Assembly (NCBI GenBank): GCA_045114775.1
Contig: JBGULC010000027.1
Location: forward strand, 1-64,000
DNA: 64,000 nt
Direction: 5' to 3'
Source of the DNA: UBA3792 sp045114775
GTDB lineage: Bacteria; Bacillota; Clostridia; Christensenellales; CAG-138
The notes beneath the pieces are model-generated. The model saw only the letters and a list, made by a program, of their open reading frames with translations. It searched no databases and was not told where the DNA came from. A program made the position numbers and the translations under genes. Positions 14,998 through 24,639 of the stretch are shown here, in pieces; within the stretch, counting starts at the first letter, position 1, and each line of letters begins with the position of its first letter.

Positions 14998-17973
14998 ATG
15001 TCCGATCGAATGACGCCGATCCCGTTCCGGGAGCTGATGGAGTGGGTTCTCAAAGAATACAAGACCGGCAGCGTGTTCGGGGTGAAGCGCCCGTATCGCC
15101 CGATCCCCGGAAAGCAGCTTTCGATCTTCGGCGAAAAGCTCGAAACGCCGTTCGGTCCCGCCGCGGGTCCGAATACGCAGCTATGTCAGAACATCCTTGC
15201 CGCGTACTACGCGGGCAGCCGCTTCTTTGAGCTCAAGACCGTGCAGATCATGGACGGCGACGAGCTCGCGGCGTGCATCGGAAAGCCCTGCATCGTGGCG
15301 AAGGACGAGTGCTACAACTGCGAATGGTCGACCGAGCTCACCGTGCCGCAGGCGCTTACGGAATACGTCAAAGCGTGGTTCATGCTGAAGCTGTTCACCA
15401 AGGAATTCCAATGGGGCGATCCGGAAGGCTTCGTCTTCAACATGAGCGTCGGTTACGACTTTGCGGGCATCACCTCCCCGAAAATCGACGCGTTCATCGA
15501 GGGCTTGAAGGACGCGTCGAAAACCGCGATCTTTGCGGAGTGCATGGAGTGGACGCGAGCGAACCTCGGCCGGTTCGAGCATATCGACGAAAACTATCTC
15601 GCTTCGATCAATCCGCACGTGTGCACATCGATCACACTCTCGACGCTGCACGGCTGCCCGCCGCAGGAGATCGAGCGGATCGCAAGCTACCTCATAGACA
15701 CCAAGAAGCTGAACACGTTCGTAAAGTGCAACCCGACGATCCTGGGCTACGCCTACGCCAGAAAGACGCTGGACGAGCTCGGCTTCGACTACGTAGCGTT
15801 CGACGAGCATCACTTCAACGAGGACCTGCAGTATAAGGACGCGGTGCCGATGTTCAAACGGCTCCTTGCGCTTGCGAAAGACAACGGCGTGACCTTTGGG
15901 CTGAAACTCAGCAATACCTTCCCGGTCGACGTGACGCAGAATGAACTTCCCAGCAATGAAATGTACATGTCCGGGCGTTCGCTCTATCCGCTGACCATCG
16001 AGATGGCAAAGCGCATGAGCGAGGAGTTCGACGGCAAACTCCGGCTGTCGTTCTCGGGCGGCATCGACGCGTTCAACATTGCGGAGCTGTTCAAAGCCGG
16101 CATCTGGCCGATCACGCTTGCCACGACGATCATAAAGCCCGGCGGCTATCAGCGCTTACAGCAGCTCGGCAGGATCTGCGACGCGCTCCCGTACGAGCCG
16201 TTTACGGGCGTGAAGGTCGGACAGGTGGCGCTGCTAAGCCGTCAGGCGCGCGCGTCTGTGCGCAATACAAAGCCGGTGAAACCGCAGCCGGAGCGCAAGC
16301 TTAAGGAGCGGGTCCCGCTGTTCGACTGCTTCACCGCGCCGTGTACGCACGGCTGCCCGATCCGCCAGGACATCCCGCAGTATATCGAGCTCGTCGGCAA
16401 GGGCGATTACGACGCGGCATTAAAGCTGATCGTCGAAAAGAATCCGCTGCCGTTCATCACCGGCACGATCTGCCCGCACCATTGCGCAGAGAAGTGCACG
16501 AGAAGCTTTTATGAGGAGTCCGTCCGCATCCGCAGGGCAAAGCGCACCGCGGCGGAAAACGGGCTTGACGCGCTTCTCAGGGGCTTAAAACCCATGGGAC
16601 CGAACGGCAAAAAGGTCGCCGTGATCGGCGGCGGACCCGCAGGCATGGCGGCGGCGTTCTTCCTCGCGCGGCAGGGCGCAGCCGTTACGCTGTATGAAAA
16701 GCGGGCGAAGCTCGGCGGGATCGTGCGGTACGTGATCCCGGAATTCCGCATCGGCTCGGACGCGATCGACAGCGACGAGAAGATCCTTGCGTCGATGGGC
16801 GTCGATATCCGCCTGAATACGGAAGCGCCGAAGGCCGATGCGCTGTTCAATGACGGCTTTTCCGATATCGTCTATGCCGTCGGCGCGTGGGCGGAAGGGA
16901 AGATGAAGCTTGAAAAAGGCGAGGCGCAAAACGTCATCCGCTTCTTAGAGGAAAGCAAGGCGGGAACGCTGGGCGAGCTCGGCGAGAACGTGATCGTGAT
17001 CGGCGGCGGCAACACCGCCATGGACGCCGCGCGCGCCGCAAAGCGCGCAAAGGGCGTGAAGACCGTGCGGCTCGTCTACCGCCGCACCGCGAAGCAAATG
17101 CCCGCGGACGAGGAAGAGCTTCAGCTTGCGAAAGAGGACGGCGTGCTTTTCTGCGAGCTTTTGGCGCCTGTCGCGCTTGAAAACGGGAAGCTTCTCTGCA
17201 ATGTGATGCGGCTCGGCGAGCCGGACGCAAGCGGCAGGCGCAGCCCGGTCGAAACCGGCAAAACGGTGAAGCTCCCTTGCGACACGCTGATCGCGGCGGT
17301 CGGCGAGAAGGTCGAAACCGAGATCTTTACGGAAAACGGCGTTGCGCTTGACGAGCGCGGCAGGGTCAAAACCGACGCGAATCTAGAAACGTCCCGCAAA
17401 CATATCTACGTCGTCGGCGACTGCAGCCGTGGCCCCGCGACCGTCGTGGAGGGCATTCAAAACGCGCGGACCGTTGCGGACGCGATCGTCGGAAAATACA
17501 GCTATGCGATCCCCGAAGCCGCGCAGACGACCGAGGAGGCGTGCTTCGAAAAACAGGGTGTTCTCAAAGATTACGAGCAGGCGGAAAAGGAGCGCGAGCG
17601 CTGTCTTAACTGCGGCACGGTGTGCGAATGCTGCGTACAGGTGTGCCCGAACCGCGCGAACGTGGCGATCCGGGTGCCCGGCAAGACCATGCCGCAGATC
17701 CTGCACGTCGATCGGATGTGCAACGAGTGCGGCAACTGCCTCGTGTTCTGCCCGTACGACTCGAAGCCGTATAAGGAGAAGTTCACGCTGTTTGCGACCG
17801 AGGCCGAATTTATGGGGTCGGAGAACAAGGGCTTCCTGCCGATCTCGGACCGCGTCGTGAAGCTGCGGCTTGACGGCGTCAGCACGGTCGATCTCGACCG
17901 CGATCCGGTCGATCCGGACGCGAAAGCGCTGATCGAAACGGTGCTCAAAGATTACCACTACTTGATCGGCTGA
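14998..17973 (+). CDS. ygfK: YgfK-family Fe-S flavoprotein
   Basis: This 991-aa multidomain redox protein belongs to the YgfK family, annotated as putative selenate reductase subunit. The N-terminal ~430 residues form a dihydroorotate-dehydrogenase-like TIM barrel (ETPFGPAAGPNTQ, LSTLHGCPPQEIERI). A GltD-like middle part has Fe-S cysteines in FTAPCTHGCPI and TICPHHCAEKC, an FAD site VAVIGGGPAGMAAA and a second Rossmann site VIVIGGGNTAMDAA. The C-terminus has two ferredoxin motifs, CLNCGTVCECCVQVCP and CNECGNCLVFCP. It probably moves electrons between NAD(P)H and the adjacent molybdenum hydroxylase (inference). The ATG at 14998 follows AAGGAGG. Confidence 0.93.
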   Translation: MSDRMTPIPFRELMEWVLKEYKTGSVFGVKRPYRPIPGKQLSIFGEKLETPFGPAAGPNTQLCQNILAAYYAGSRFFELKTVQIMDGDELAACIGKPCIVAKDECYNCEWSTELTVPQALTEYVKAWFMLKLFTKEFQWGDPEGFVFNMSVGYDFAGITSPKIDAFIEGLKDASKTAIFAECMEWTRANLGRFEHIDENYLASINPHVCTSITLSTLHGCPPQEIERIASYLIDTKKLNTFVKCNPTILGYAYARKTLDELGFDYVAFDEHHFNEDLQYKDAVPMFKRLLALAKDNGVTFGLKLSNTFPVDVTQNELPSNEMYMSGRSLYPLTIEMAKRMSEEFDGKLRLSFSGGIDAFNIAELFKAGIWPITLATTIIKPGGYQRLQQLGRICDALPYEPFTGVKVGQVALLSRQARASVRNTKPVKPQPERKLKERVPLFDCFTAPCTHGCPIRQDIPQYIELVGKGDYDAALKLIVEKNPLPFITGTICPHHCAEKCTRSFYEESVRIRRAKRTAAENGLDALLRGLKPMGPNGKKVAVIGGGPAGMAAAFFLARQGAAVTLYEKRAKLGGIVRYVIPEFRIGSDAIDSDEKILASMGVDIRLNTEAPKADALFNDGFSDIVYAVGAWAEGKMKLEKGEAQNVIRFLEESKAGTLGELGENVIVIGGGNTAMDAARAAKRAKGVKTVRLVYRRTAKQMPADEEELQLAKEDGVLFCELLAPVALENGKLLCNVMRLGEPDASGRRSPVETGKTVKLPCDTLIAAVGEKVETEIFTENGVALDERGRVKTDANLETSRKHIYVVGDCSRGPATVVEGIQNARTVADAIVGKYSYAIPEAAQTTEEACFEKQGVLKDYEQAEKERERCLNCGTVCECCVQVCPNRANVAIRVPGKTMPQILHVDRMCNECGNCLVFCPYDSKPYKEKFTLFATEAEFMGSENKGFLPISDRVVKLRLDGVSTVDLDRDPVDPDAKALIETVLKDYHYLIG

Positions 17974-17991
17974 ACGCCGGAAGGAGAGCGT

Positions 17992-20556
17992 ATGGCGACC
18001 TTTTCGGTCAACGGGCGGTCGGTGACCTGCCCCGAAAACAAAAAATTGATCCGCTTTCTGAGGGACGATCTGCACCTTACGAGCGTCAAAAACGGCTGCT
18101 CGGAGGGCGCGTGCGGCACATGCACCGTGCTGATCGACGGCAAGGCGACGAAGGCCTGCGTCCAGCAGACCGACCGCATGGAGGGAAAGCAGATCATCAC
18201 CTGCGAGGGGCTGACTTTGCGCGAGCGCGAGGTCTACGCCTACGCGTTTACCGAGGCGGGGGCGGTGCAGTGCGGCTTCTGTACGCCCGGCATGGTGATG
18301 GCGGCAAAGGGACTATTGGACCGCAATCCCGACCCGACGATTTCGGACGTGAAGAACGCGATCCGCATGAATATCTGCCGCTGCACCGGCTATAAAAAGA
18401 TCGAGGAAGCGATCCTGCTTGCGGCAAAGGTCTTCCGCGAGGGCGGGGAGGTTCCGAAGCGGATCCTGAAAGGGATCGTGGGCGAAAACCTCGACCGCGT
18501 GGACGCGCCCGCAAAAGCGCTCGGCGACGCGAAATACGCCGACGATCTCTATCTCGACGGCATGCTTTTCGGCACCGCGAAGCGCAGCGACTATCCGCGC
18601 GCGCGGGTGCTTTCGATCGACACGCGCGAAGCGGAAAAAGCCCCCGGCGTCGTGTGCGTGCTGACCGCAAAGGATATCCCCGGCACGGTCAAGATCGGAC
18701 ATCTTAAGCAGGATTACGACGTGATGATCCCGGAAGGGAAAATCACGCACTTTTTGGGCGACGCGATCGCACTTGTCGCCGCCGAGACCGAGGAACAGGC
18801 GCGGGCGGCCGCAGCGCTCGTCAGGGTGGAATACGAACCGCTGGAACCGGTCCTCAAAATGATGGACGGCCTCAGGGACGAAATTTTGGTCCACGAATCG
18901 AACGGCACAAACGTGCTCTCGCACGAGCACCTTGTGCGCGGCAACGCCGAGGAGGTCATCCGTAACAGCAAGTACGTCGTGACGCATCACTATTCCACGC
19001 CGCCGACGGACCACGCGTTCCTGGAACCCGAATGCGCGGTGGCGTACCGCGAGGGCGACGGCGTCCGCATCTTCTCAGGCGATCAGGGCGTCTATCAGAC
19101 GCGCAAGGAATGCGCGCAGATGCTGGGACTTTCGCAGGACAGGGTCCGCGTGACCGCGATGATGGTCGGCGGCGGCTTCGGCGGCAAGGAGGATATGAGC
19201 GTGCAGCACCACGCGGCGCTTTTGGCGTGGCACACGAACAGACCCGTCAAGGTCGCGTTTTCGCGCGCCGAGAGCCTTCTCATTCACCCGAAACGCCACG
19301 CGATGGAAATGGAATTCACGACCGCCTGCGACGAAAACGGGTACCTGACCGCGATGAAGGCGACGCTGATCTCCGACACCGGCGCGTATGCCTCGCTCGG
19401 CGGACCGGTGCTGCAGCGCGCCTGCACGCACGCCGCGGGACCCTATAACTACCAGAACATCGACATCGACGGCAAGGCGATCTATACGAACAATCCGCCG
19501 GCGGGCGCATTCCGCGGATTCGGCGTGACGCAGAGCTGCTTCGCGACCGAATGCAACCTGAACGAGCTTGCGGCTTTGGTCGGCATCTCGGCGTTCGAGA
19601 TCCGATACCGCAACGCGATCCGTCCCGGACAGGTGCTGCCGAACGGACAGATCGCCGACGACACGACGGCTTTGGTCGAAACGCTCGACGCCGCGCGTCC
19701 GATCCTCGAACGCGATCCGAAGGCCGGGATCGCCTGCGCCATGAAGAACGCGGGCCTCGGCGTCGGGATTCCGGACACCGGCCGCTGCCGCATCGAGGTC
19801 AGAGGCGGAGAGGTGTATCTCCATTCGTCCGCGGCGTGTATCGGGCAGGGCATGGGCACCGTGCAGACGCAGATGGCGGCGGAGATCCTCGGGATCCCGC
19901 ATGAGAAGGTGCATTACTGCACGCCCGACACCGCGCTTGCGCCGGACGCGGGCAACACGACGGCGTCGCGGCAGACGCTGTTCACCGGCGAGGCGGTCGT
20001 CCGCGCCGCAAAGCAGATCCGTGAAGCGCTTGAAAAAGAGGGCTCGTGGGAGGCTTTGGAGGGACGGTCGTTTCTCGGCGAGTACACGGGCGTGACCGAT
20101 AAGCTCGGCAGCGATAAGCCGAACCCGGTCTCGCACATCGCCTACGGCTACGCAACGCACGTGGTCGAGCTGAACGACGACGGCACCTTGAAGCGCGTGA
20201 CGGCGATCCACGATCTCGGCGTGGCGGTCAATCCGCGCGCCGCCGAAGGGCAGATCGAGGGCGGCGTCGTGATGGGTCTCGGCTATGCGCTGACCGAGGA
20301 TTTCCCCTTAAAGGACGGCAAGCCCACCGCAAAATACGGCACGCTGGGCCTGTTCCGCGCGGACAAGACGCCGGAGGTCAACGCGATCCTCGTGGAAAAG
20401 GCGACGAAAGACGGCCTTGCCTGCGGGGCAAAGGGCATCGGCGAGATCTGCACGATCCCGACCGCGCCCGCGGTGCAGAACGCATACTGTAACCGCGACG
20501 GCGTGTTCCGCACGGTCCTGCCGCTTTCCGATACGCCGTACGCAAAAAAGAAATGA
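17992..20556 (+). CDS. xdhD: Fused Fe-S/molybdenum xanthine dehydrogenase-type enzyme
   Basis: This 854-aa protein fuses a small [2Fe-2S] subunit to a molybdopterin subunit, the architecture of E. coli XdhD and of the family named selenium-dependent xanthine dehydrogenase. The plant-type cluster is CSEGACGTC...C, and the second is CGFCTPGM with ICRCTGY. Molybdopterin motifs are GGGFGGKEDM and GAFRGFG. The proposed catalytic Glu lies in GAKGIGE near the C-terminus. No separate FAD subunit is encoded beside it; the flavoprotein YgfK, 18 nt upstream, could supply that role (inference). The cofactor-insertion genes are outside the window. Confidence 0.92.
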   Translation: MATFSVNGRSVTCPENKKLIRFLRDDLHLTSVKNGCSEGACGTCTVLIDGKATKACVQQTDRMEGKQIITCEGLTLREREVYAYAFTEAGAVQCGFCTPGMVMAAKGLLDRNPDPTISDVKNAIRMNICRCTGYKKIEEAILLAAKVFREGGEVPKRILKGIVGENLDRVDAPAKALGDAKYADDLYLDGMLFGTAKRSDYPRARVLSIDTREAEKAPGVVCVLTAKDIPGTVKIGHLKQDYDVMIPEGKITHFLGDAIALVAAETEEQARAAAALVRVEYEPLEPVLKMMDGLRDEILVHESNGTNVLSHEHLVRGNAEEVIRNSKYVVTHHYSTPPTDHAFLEPECAVAYREGDGVRIFSGDQGVYQTRKECAQMLGLSQDRVRVTAMMVGGGFGGKEDMSVQHHAALLAWHTNRPVKVAFSRAESLLIHPKRHAMEMEFTTACDENGYLTAMKATLISDTGAYASLGGPVLQRACTHAAGPYNYQNIDIDGKAIYTNNPPAGAFRGFGVTQSCFATECNLNELAALVGISAFEIRYRNAIRPGQVLPNGQIADDTTALVETLDAARPILERDPKAGIACAMKNAGLGVGIPDTGRCRIEVRGGEVYLHSSAACIGQGMGTVQTQMAAEILGIPHEKVHYCTPDTALAPDAGNTTASRQTLFTGEAVVRAAKQIREALEKEGSWEALEGRSFLGEYTGVTDKLGSDKPNPVSHIAYGYATHVVELNDDGTLKRVTAIHDLGVAVNPRAAEGQIEGGVVMGLGYALTEDFPLKDGKPTAKYGTLGLFRADKTPEVNAILVEKATKDGLACGAKGIGEICTIPTAPAVQNAYCNRDGVFRTVLPLSDTPYAKKK

Positions 20557-20591
20557 CACGGCGCCGACCGCAGAACACGGTCTTCAAACCG

Positions 20592-20622
20592 AAGCCCCGC
20601 TTTCCGGCGGGGCTTTCATTTG
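20592..20622 (+). terminator. Terminator of the ssnA-ygfK-xdhD operon
   Basis: AGCCCCGC/GCGGGGCT with a short T-rich loop, followed by TTCATTT, 37 nt after the xdhD stop. Confidence 0.8.
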
Positions 20623-20666
20623 CGATTGTTCACGAATTATCTCTTTTTCGCACGAAAAAACTGTGC

Positions 20667-20672
20667 TATAAT
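20667..20672 (+). promoter_or_regulatory. -10 box of a probable leaderless gene
   Basis: A perfect TATAAT (20667-20672) lies 7 nt before the ATG at 20680. No good -35 hexamer was seen at 17 nt. Transcription would start at or beside the ATG. Confidence 0.6.
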
Positions 20673-20679
20673 CCGAAGC

Positions 20680-22242
20680 ATGAAACGAAACTGCTTATTT
20701 CTCATTCTTATCATGCTGTCCGGCGCTTTGCTGTTCGCCTGCGATACGGGGGACGAGTACGGAGAGCCGTATTTTGAACCCGCTGCGACCGAAGCCCCGA
20801 CCGAAGCCCCGACAGCTGCGCTGAAGGAGCAGGACGACGAGGTCCTGATCGTCGCGCCGGTGATCACCGAACGACCGCGGGTGACGTATATGCACGTCGA
20901 GTCGCCGACCGACGGGCAGACGCTTATGAACCTGATCGCGGAGGAGCGGACGGTCGAGACCGTCGACATCGATCGCGGCATGCTCAGCAACGCCGATATC
21001 GCCATGCTTTTAAACCGGTTCCCGGATATCGCGTTTCGCTACGAGGTACAGATCGGCTACGACTACATTCTGCCGGACGCGGAATCGCTTTCGCTCGAGG
21101 ACGGAACGGTCGAGGAGATCCTCTCGGCGGCGCCGTGTCTTCCGAAGCTCAAAAGCGTGGAGCTCGGCGCATGCACGCCGGACGTGATCGAAAAGGCTGT
21201 CGCTGCGCTTCCGGATGTGCGTCTCGGTTACAAGGTCAGGCTGTACGGACAGGAGGTCGATCCTGAGATCGAAATGCTGGATCTTTCCGCGCTCGGAACG
21301 CTTGATCCTGCGGAGCTTTCCGCCGCGCTTCCGTATCTGCCCGAGCTGACGACCGTACTGCTCGGCGAACGGAACGATCCGGACGCCGTCAAAGCGTTCT
21401 GCGAAGCAAACCCGTCGCTGGATTACAACTATTCCTACACGTTCGAGTATCTCGGTATGACGCTGTCCGGCGACGCCGAAACGCTTGATCTTTCCGGAAA
21501 GAAGATCCCGGACGTCGAAGCGCTGAAGCAGACGATCGCGCGGATGCCGAAGCTCACGCGGGTCGAAATGATCGGCTGTATCCCGGACGACGAAACGATG
21601 GGCGCGCTCTGCGACGCATTCCCGAACGTGAAATTCGTTTGGGAGATCGACCTCGGTTACTGGGGAAAGCTCCGTACCGACGCGACCGCGTTCTCCACGC
21701 GCTACACGAAGTCGGAGAAGGCGGACAAGAACCGGCTGACGAGTGAAAAAGCGCAGGCGATCCGCTACTGCACCGACCTTGTCGCGCTGGATCTCGGACA
21801 TCAGAATCTAACCGACATCTCCTTTTTGCGGCCGCTCAAAAAGCTTCGCGTTCTGATCCTTGCGGACAGCCGCATCTCGGATATCGGCGTGCTTCGGGAA
21901 CTTCCGGAGCTCGAATACATCGAGCTGTTCATGAACCGCATCAGCGATCTTTCACCGCTTTCGGAGCTTGCGCATCTGCAGGATCTGAATATCTGCTCGA
22001 ACAAGGTATCGGACTTTTCGCCGCTCTACGGGATCAAAACGCTCAGACGGCTCTGGTATACCAAGAACAATTACGGCAAATCGGTTCACGAAAGACTTCG
22101 GGCGGAGCTGCCGGACTGCGTTCTGAATTATAAATATACCGGCACGGACGGCGGATGGCGCTATGAAGGGAACGGAAAGGAAAAATCCGAGCGTGAGAAG
22201 TGGAAGAACACGTTCTTTGAAGGCGCGCCGCGATACGAGTAA
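20680..22242 (+). CDS. Lipoprotein with leucine-rich repeats
   Basis: The 520-aa protein begins with a lipoprotein signal (MKRNCLFLILIMLSGALLFAC, lipidated Cys21), followed by a short APTEAPTEAP linker. The middle ~300 residues contain repeated units of about 70-80 residues ending in Leu-rich strands (such as EMLDLSALGTLDPAELSAAL and ETLDLSGKKIPDVEALKQTI). The C-terminal ~120 residues are clear leucine-rich repeats of the LRR type (LDLGHQNLTDISFLRPL, LILADSRISDIGVL, IELFMNRISDLSPL, LNICSNKVSDFSPL). It is probably a surface protein that binds a ligand; the function is unknown. The upstream in-frame ATG at 20620 lies before the promoter and is rejected. Confidence 0.88.
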   Translation: MKRNCLFLILIMLSGALLFACDTGDEYGEPYFEPAATEAPTEAPTAALKEQDDEVLIVAPVITERPRVTYMHVESPTDGQTLMNLIAEERTVETVDIDRGMLSNADIAMLLNRFPDIAFRYEVQIGYDYILPDAESLSLEDGTVEEILSAAPCLPKLKSVELGACTPDVIEKAVAALPDVRLGYKVRLYGQEVDPEIEMLDLSALGTLDPAELSAALPYLPELTTVLLGERNDPDAVKAFCEANPSLDYNYSYTFEYLGMTLSGDAETLDLSGKKIPDVEALKQTIARMPKLTRVEMIGCIPDDETMGALCDAFPNVKFVWEIDLGYWGKLRTDATAFSTRYTKSEKADKNRLTSEKAQAIRYCTDLVALDLGHQNLTDISFLRPLKKLRVLILADSRISDIGVLRELPELEYIELFMNRISDLSPLSELAHLQDLNICSNKVSDFSPLYGIKTLRRLWYTKNNYGKSVHERLRAELPDCVLNYKYTGTDGGWRYEGNGKEKSEREKWKNTFFEGAPRYE

Positions 22243-22256
22243 AGAATTTGAACCGG

Positions 22257-22285
22257 GAGCCTCGCAAAAACGCGGGGCTTTTTTG
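22257..22285 (+). terminator. Terminator after the LRR lipoprotein gene
   Basis: AGCCTCGC and GCGGGGCT pair around AAAAAC, with one G-T pair, and are followed by TTTTTT. Confidence 0.85.
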
Positions 22286-22317
22286 TACGGCAACGTCTTT
22301 TATTTTCGCCGCAGCCA

Positions 22318-22326
22318 TGATATGAT
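22318..22326 (+). promoter_or_regulatory. Extended -10 promoter, probable leaderless start
   Basis: TG (22318-22319), one base, then TATGAT (22321-22326) make an extended -10 element. The ATG at 22333 follows after 6 nt, so no ribosome binding site can be transcribed. Confidence 0.6.
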
Positions 22327-22332
22327 ATATAT

Positions 22333-23835
22333 ATGAAACACTTACGACGGATACTGATTTGCATGCTCGCGCTGCTGCTGCTGCCTTCGCTGCGGATTGC
22401 AGGCGCGGAAACAAATGAAGCGGAAGACCTTACCGACCGCGTCAGCTTCGATTTCGGCTCCTATCAGGATGGCAGGTACGCCGTTCTGCGCAACAGGGAT
22501 AACTACGGAAGCTTCAAAAAAGGGAGCTCGTTTTCCCTGTCGTGGGATGCGTCGCTCCCAAAAGCGCGTCTTTGTCTGCAGTGGCAAAGGCTGCCCGAGG
22601 ACGTCACCGTTCTGCAGTATGACGGGGACGGCGCGCTGCTTGCGGAAGAGCGGCTCGAGGCATATCCGGAGACGATCACACCGCTGCTTACGGAGGCAAG
22701 GAAGGCTGTCGTGCAGGCGGGAGAGCAGGAAATGCGGGTGCAGTTCTGCCGCGTGTACGGCGAAGGCGAGATGTCGGATCCGTTCCATGCATGGCGGGAA
22801 GTGCCGGAGCAGATCGATTATCTGCTGATCTCCACACATCCGGACGACGACGTGCTGTTTCTCGGCAGCGTCGTGCCGGTTTACGGCGCAGAACGTGGGT
22901 ATATCGGAACGATCGTCTATGTGACGAACCAGAACCGCGTCCGTATCACCGAGGCCGAAAACGGCGCGTGGGCGATGGGCCTGCGCCTGAGGCCGGTGTT
23001 TTTCGGGATGCATGATGTCGGAAACAACCGACCGGAGAAGGAAAGGGATCTGTTTCCGTACGGGGAGCTGCTTGTCAACACCGTCCGCGCATACCGGAGG
23101 CTCAGACCGCTCGTGGTGTTCGCGCAGGATGTGAACGGCGAATACGGACACTGGCAGCATAAACAGACCTCGAAGGCCGCGCGGGAGGCGTTTCGGCTTG
23201 CCGCGGATCCGACCTTCGATCCGGAGTCCGCAGAGCAGTACGGCGTATGGCAGGTGCAGAAGGTATACCTGCATCTGTATGAAGAGGATCCGCTTCTGAT
23301 CGACGCGCACACGCCGCTGTCGTTCTTTGACGGCAGGGATGCGTTCGAGGTCGCGCGCGAAGCGTATAAAAAGCATAAGTCTCAGCAGAAGTATTCGTTC
23401 TTTGTAACGAGGGACGACGGACAGTACGCGTTCAATCGCTTCGGCATGGCAAATGGCGTCGTACCCGCCGGCGAAGATGTATTCGACAACATAGAGCCGT
23501 CGCTGCTTTCCGATTACGTTCCGCCGACGCCGACGCCGGAGCCTACGCCTGCGCCGACGCCGGAGCCGACGCCCGAACCCACCCCGGAGCCGACGCCGGA
23601 GCCTACGGCGCAGCCCGTGCTGACGCTGATCGAGGAGACCGTGCCGGAGCCGACGAATAAGCCCACCCCAGAGCCATCGTCCTCTCCCGCGCCGGCGCCC
23701 GTTTCGGAGCCGCCGAAGACAGAGCCGCTTCTGTGGATCGGCGTTGCAGCCGTGTCGGTCGCCGCGCTCGTCGGAATCGACGCGTATTTCTGGAAAAAAC
23801 GTCGCGGCGCAAAGGATGATCGTACGGGCGAATAA
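22333..23835 (+). CDS. Secreted PIG-L/LmbE-type deacetylase, C-terminally anchored
   Basis: The 500-aa protein starts with a signal peptide. An N-terminal domain of ~130 residues precedes the PIG-L (LmbE-like) fold. The zinc motif is STHPDDDVLF (residues 167-176), with the downstream GEYGHWQHK supplying further His. This family hydrolyses N-acetyl groups on GlcNAc-type glycoconjugates. A PTPEPTP-rich linker of ~80 residues and a C-terminal TM helix with a basic tail (WKKRRGAK) anchor it to the cell surface. The substrate is unknown; surface glycans or exogenous GlcNAc conjugates are plausible. Confidence 0.88.
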   Translation: MKHLRRILICMLALLLLPSLRIAGAETNEAEDLTDRVSFDFGSYQDGRYAVLRNRDNYGSFKKGSSFSLSWDASLPKARLCLQWQRLPEDVTVLQYDGDGALLAEERLEAYPETITPLLTEARKAVVQAGEQEMRVQFCRVYGEGEMSDPFHAWREVPEQIDYLLISTHPDDDVLFLGSVVPVYGAERGYIGTIVYVTNQNRVRITEAENGAWAMGLRLRPVFFGMHDVGNNRPEKERDLFPYGELLVNTVRAYRRLRPLVVFAQDVNGEYGHWQHKQTSKAAREAFRLAADPTFDPESAEQYGVWQVQKVYLHLYEEDPLLIDAHTPLSFFDGRDAFEVAREAYKKHKSQQKYSFFVTRDDGQYAFNRFGMANGVVPAGEDVFDNIEPSLLSDYVPPTPTPEPTPAPTPEPTPEPTPEPTPEPTAQPVLTLIEETVPEPTNKPTPEPSSSPAPAPVSEPPKTEPLLWIGVAAVSVAALVGIDAYFWKKRRGAKDDRTGE

Positions 23836-23849
23836 ACCGAATCGACAGG

Positions 23850-23875
23850 GGACCGCCTTCGGGCGGTCCTTTTTG
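23850..23875 (+). terminator. Terminator after the PIG-L gene
   Basis: A perfect 8-bp stem GGACCGCC/GGCGGTCC with a TTCG tetraloop, followed by TTTTTGTG. Confidence 0.93.
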
Positions 23876-23895
23876 TGCGTTTTGTTTCCACATTA

Positions 23896-23949
23896 ATTAC
23901 ATTTTGATTACATTCGCGGCGCGCGCATCCACGCGAAATATGATACACT
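23896..23949 (+). promoter_or_regulatory. Response-regulator box and promoter of the two-component operon
   Basis: ATTACATT occurs at 23896 and 23907, an 11-bp direct repeat typical of OmpR/PhoB-type regulator sites. The -10 candidate TACACT begins at 23944, 48 nt after the first half-site; the overlapping TATGAT (23939) is an alternative. No -35 hexamer is evident, as expected for an activated promoter. The same repeat, at the same distance, precedes the lipoprotein array at 26178. Confidence 0.65.
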
Positions 23950-23976
23950 TTTCAGAGAAATCCAAAGGAGAAGACC

Positions 23977-24639
23977 ATGAAAAACAGGATTCTTGTGGTG
24001 GAGGACGATGCGGCGATCCGCGACGCGGTTCTTTTGAACCTGCAGTTTGCGGACTACGACGCCGTTGCGTTCGACGACGGCAGAAAGGCGGCGGACGCGC
24101 TCGAAGACGATCACGCGTATGACCTTGCGCTTCTGGATATCATGCTGCCCGGCATGGACGGGTTTGAGCTCTTCGGCATTATGGAGCGATATACGATCCC
24201 GGTGATCTACATGACCGCAAAGACCGATTCCGCGTCCGAGATCAGAGGCCTGCGCGACGGCGCGGAGGATTATATCGTCAAACCGTTCGACCCGTTGACG
24301 CTCATGGTGCGCATCGAAAAGGTCCTGAAGCGCGTCGGCAAGTGGAACGCCGTCTACCGCGTCAAGGATATCGTCGTCAACACCGAAACGCACACGGTCA
24401 CGAAGGGCGGCGAGCCGATCGAGCTGCAGCCGCTGGAATTCGACGTACTCGTTGCGCTTTTACGGCACAAGAACATGACCGTTTCGCGCGAACGGCTGCT
24501 TTCCGAGGTGTGGGGCTTCGACTATCTCGGCGAAACGCGCATGGTCGACGTCAAGATCTCAGCGCTGCGAAAAAAGCTCGATCTGGAGGACGCGATCCGC
24601 TCCATCCATAAGCTCGGGTATCGGCTGGAGGATCGGTAA
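23977..24639 (+). CDS. OmpR-family response regulator
   Basis: The 220-aa regulator has a receiver domain with the acidic pocket VVEDD, the phospho-acceptor Asp54 in ALLDIMLPGMDG, Thr in YMTAK and Lys in IVKPFD. A winged-helix DNA-binding domain follows (LQPLEFDVLVALLRHKN, VSRERLLSEVWGFDY, VDVKISALRKKL). AAAGGAG precedes the start. It is immediately followed by its kinase gene with no gap. The repeats upstream suggest it controls its own operon and the six-lipoprotein array. Confidence 0.95.
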   Translation: MKNRILVVEDDAAIRDAVLLNLQFADYDAVAFDDGRKAADALEDDHAYDLALLDIMLPGMDGFELFGIMERYTIPVIYMTAKTDSASEIRGLRDGAEDYIVKPFDPLTLMVRIEKVLKRVGKWNAVYRVKDIVVNTETHTVTKGGEPIELQPLEFDVLVALLRHKNMTVSRERLLSEVWGFDYLGETRMVDVKISALRKKLDLEDAIRSIHKLGYRLEDR

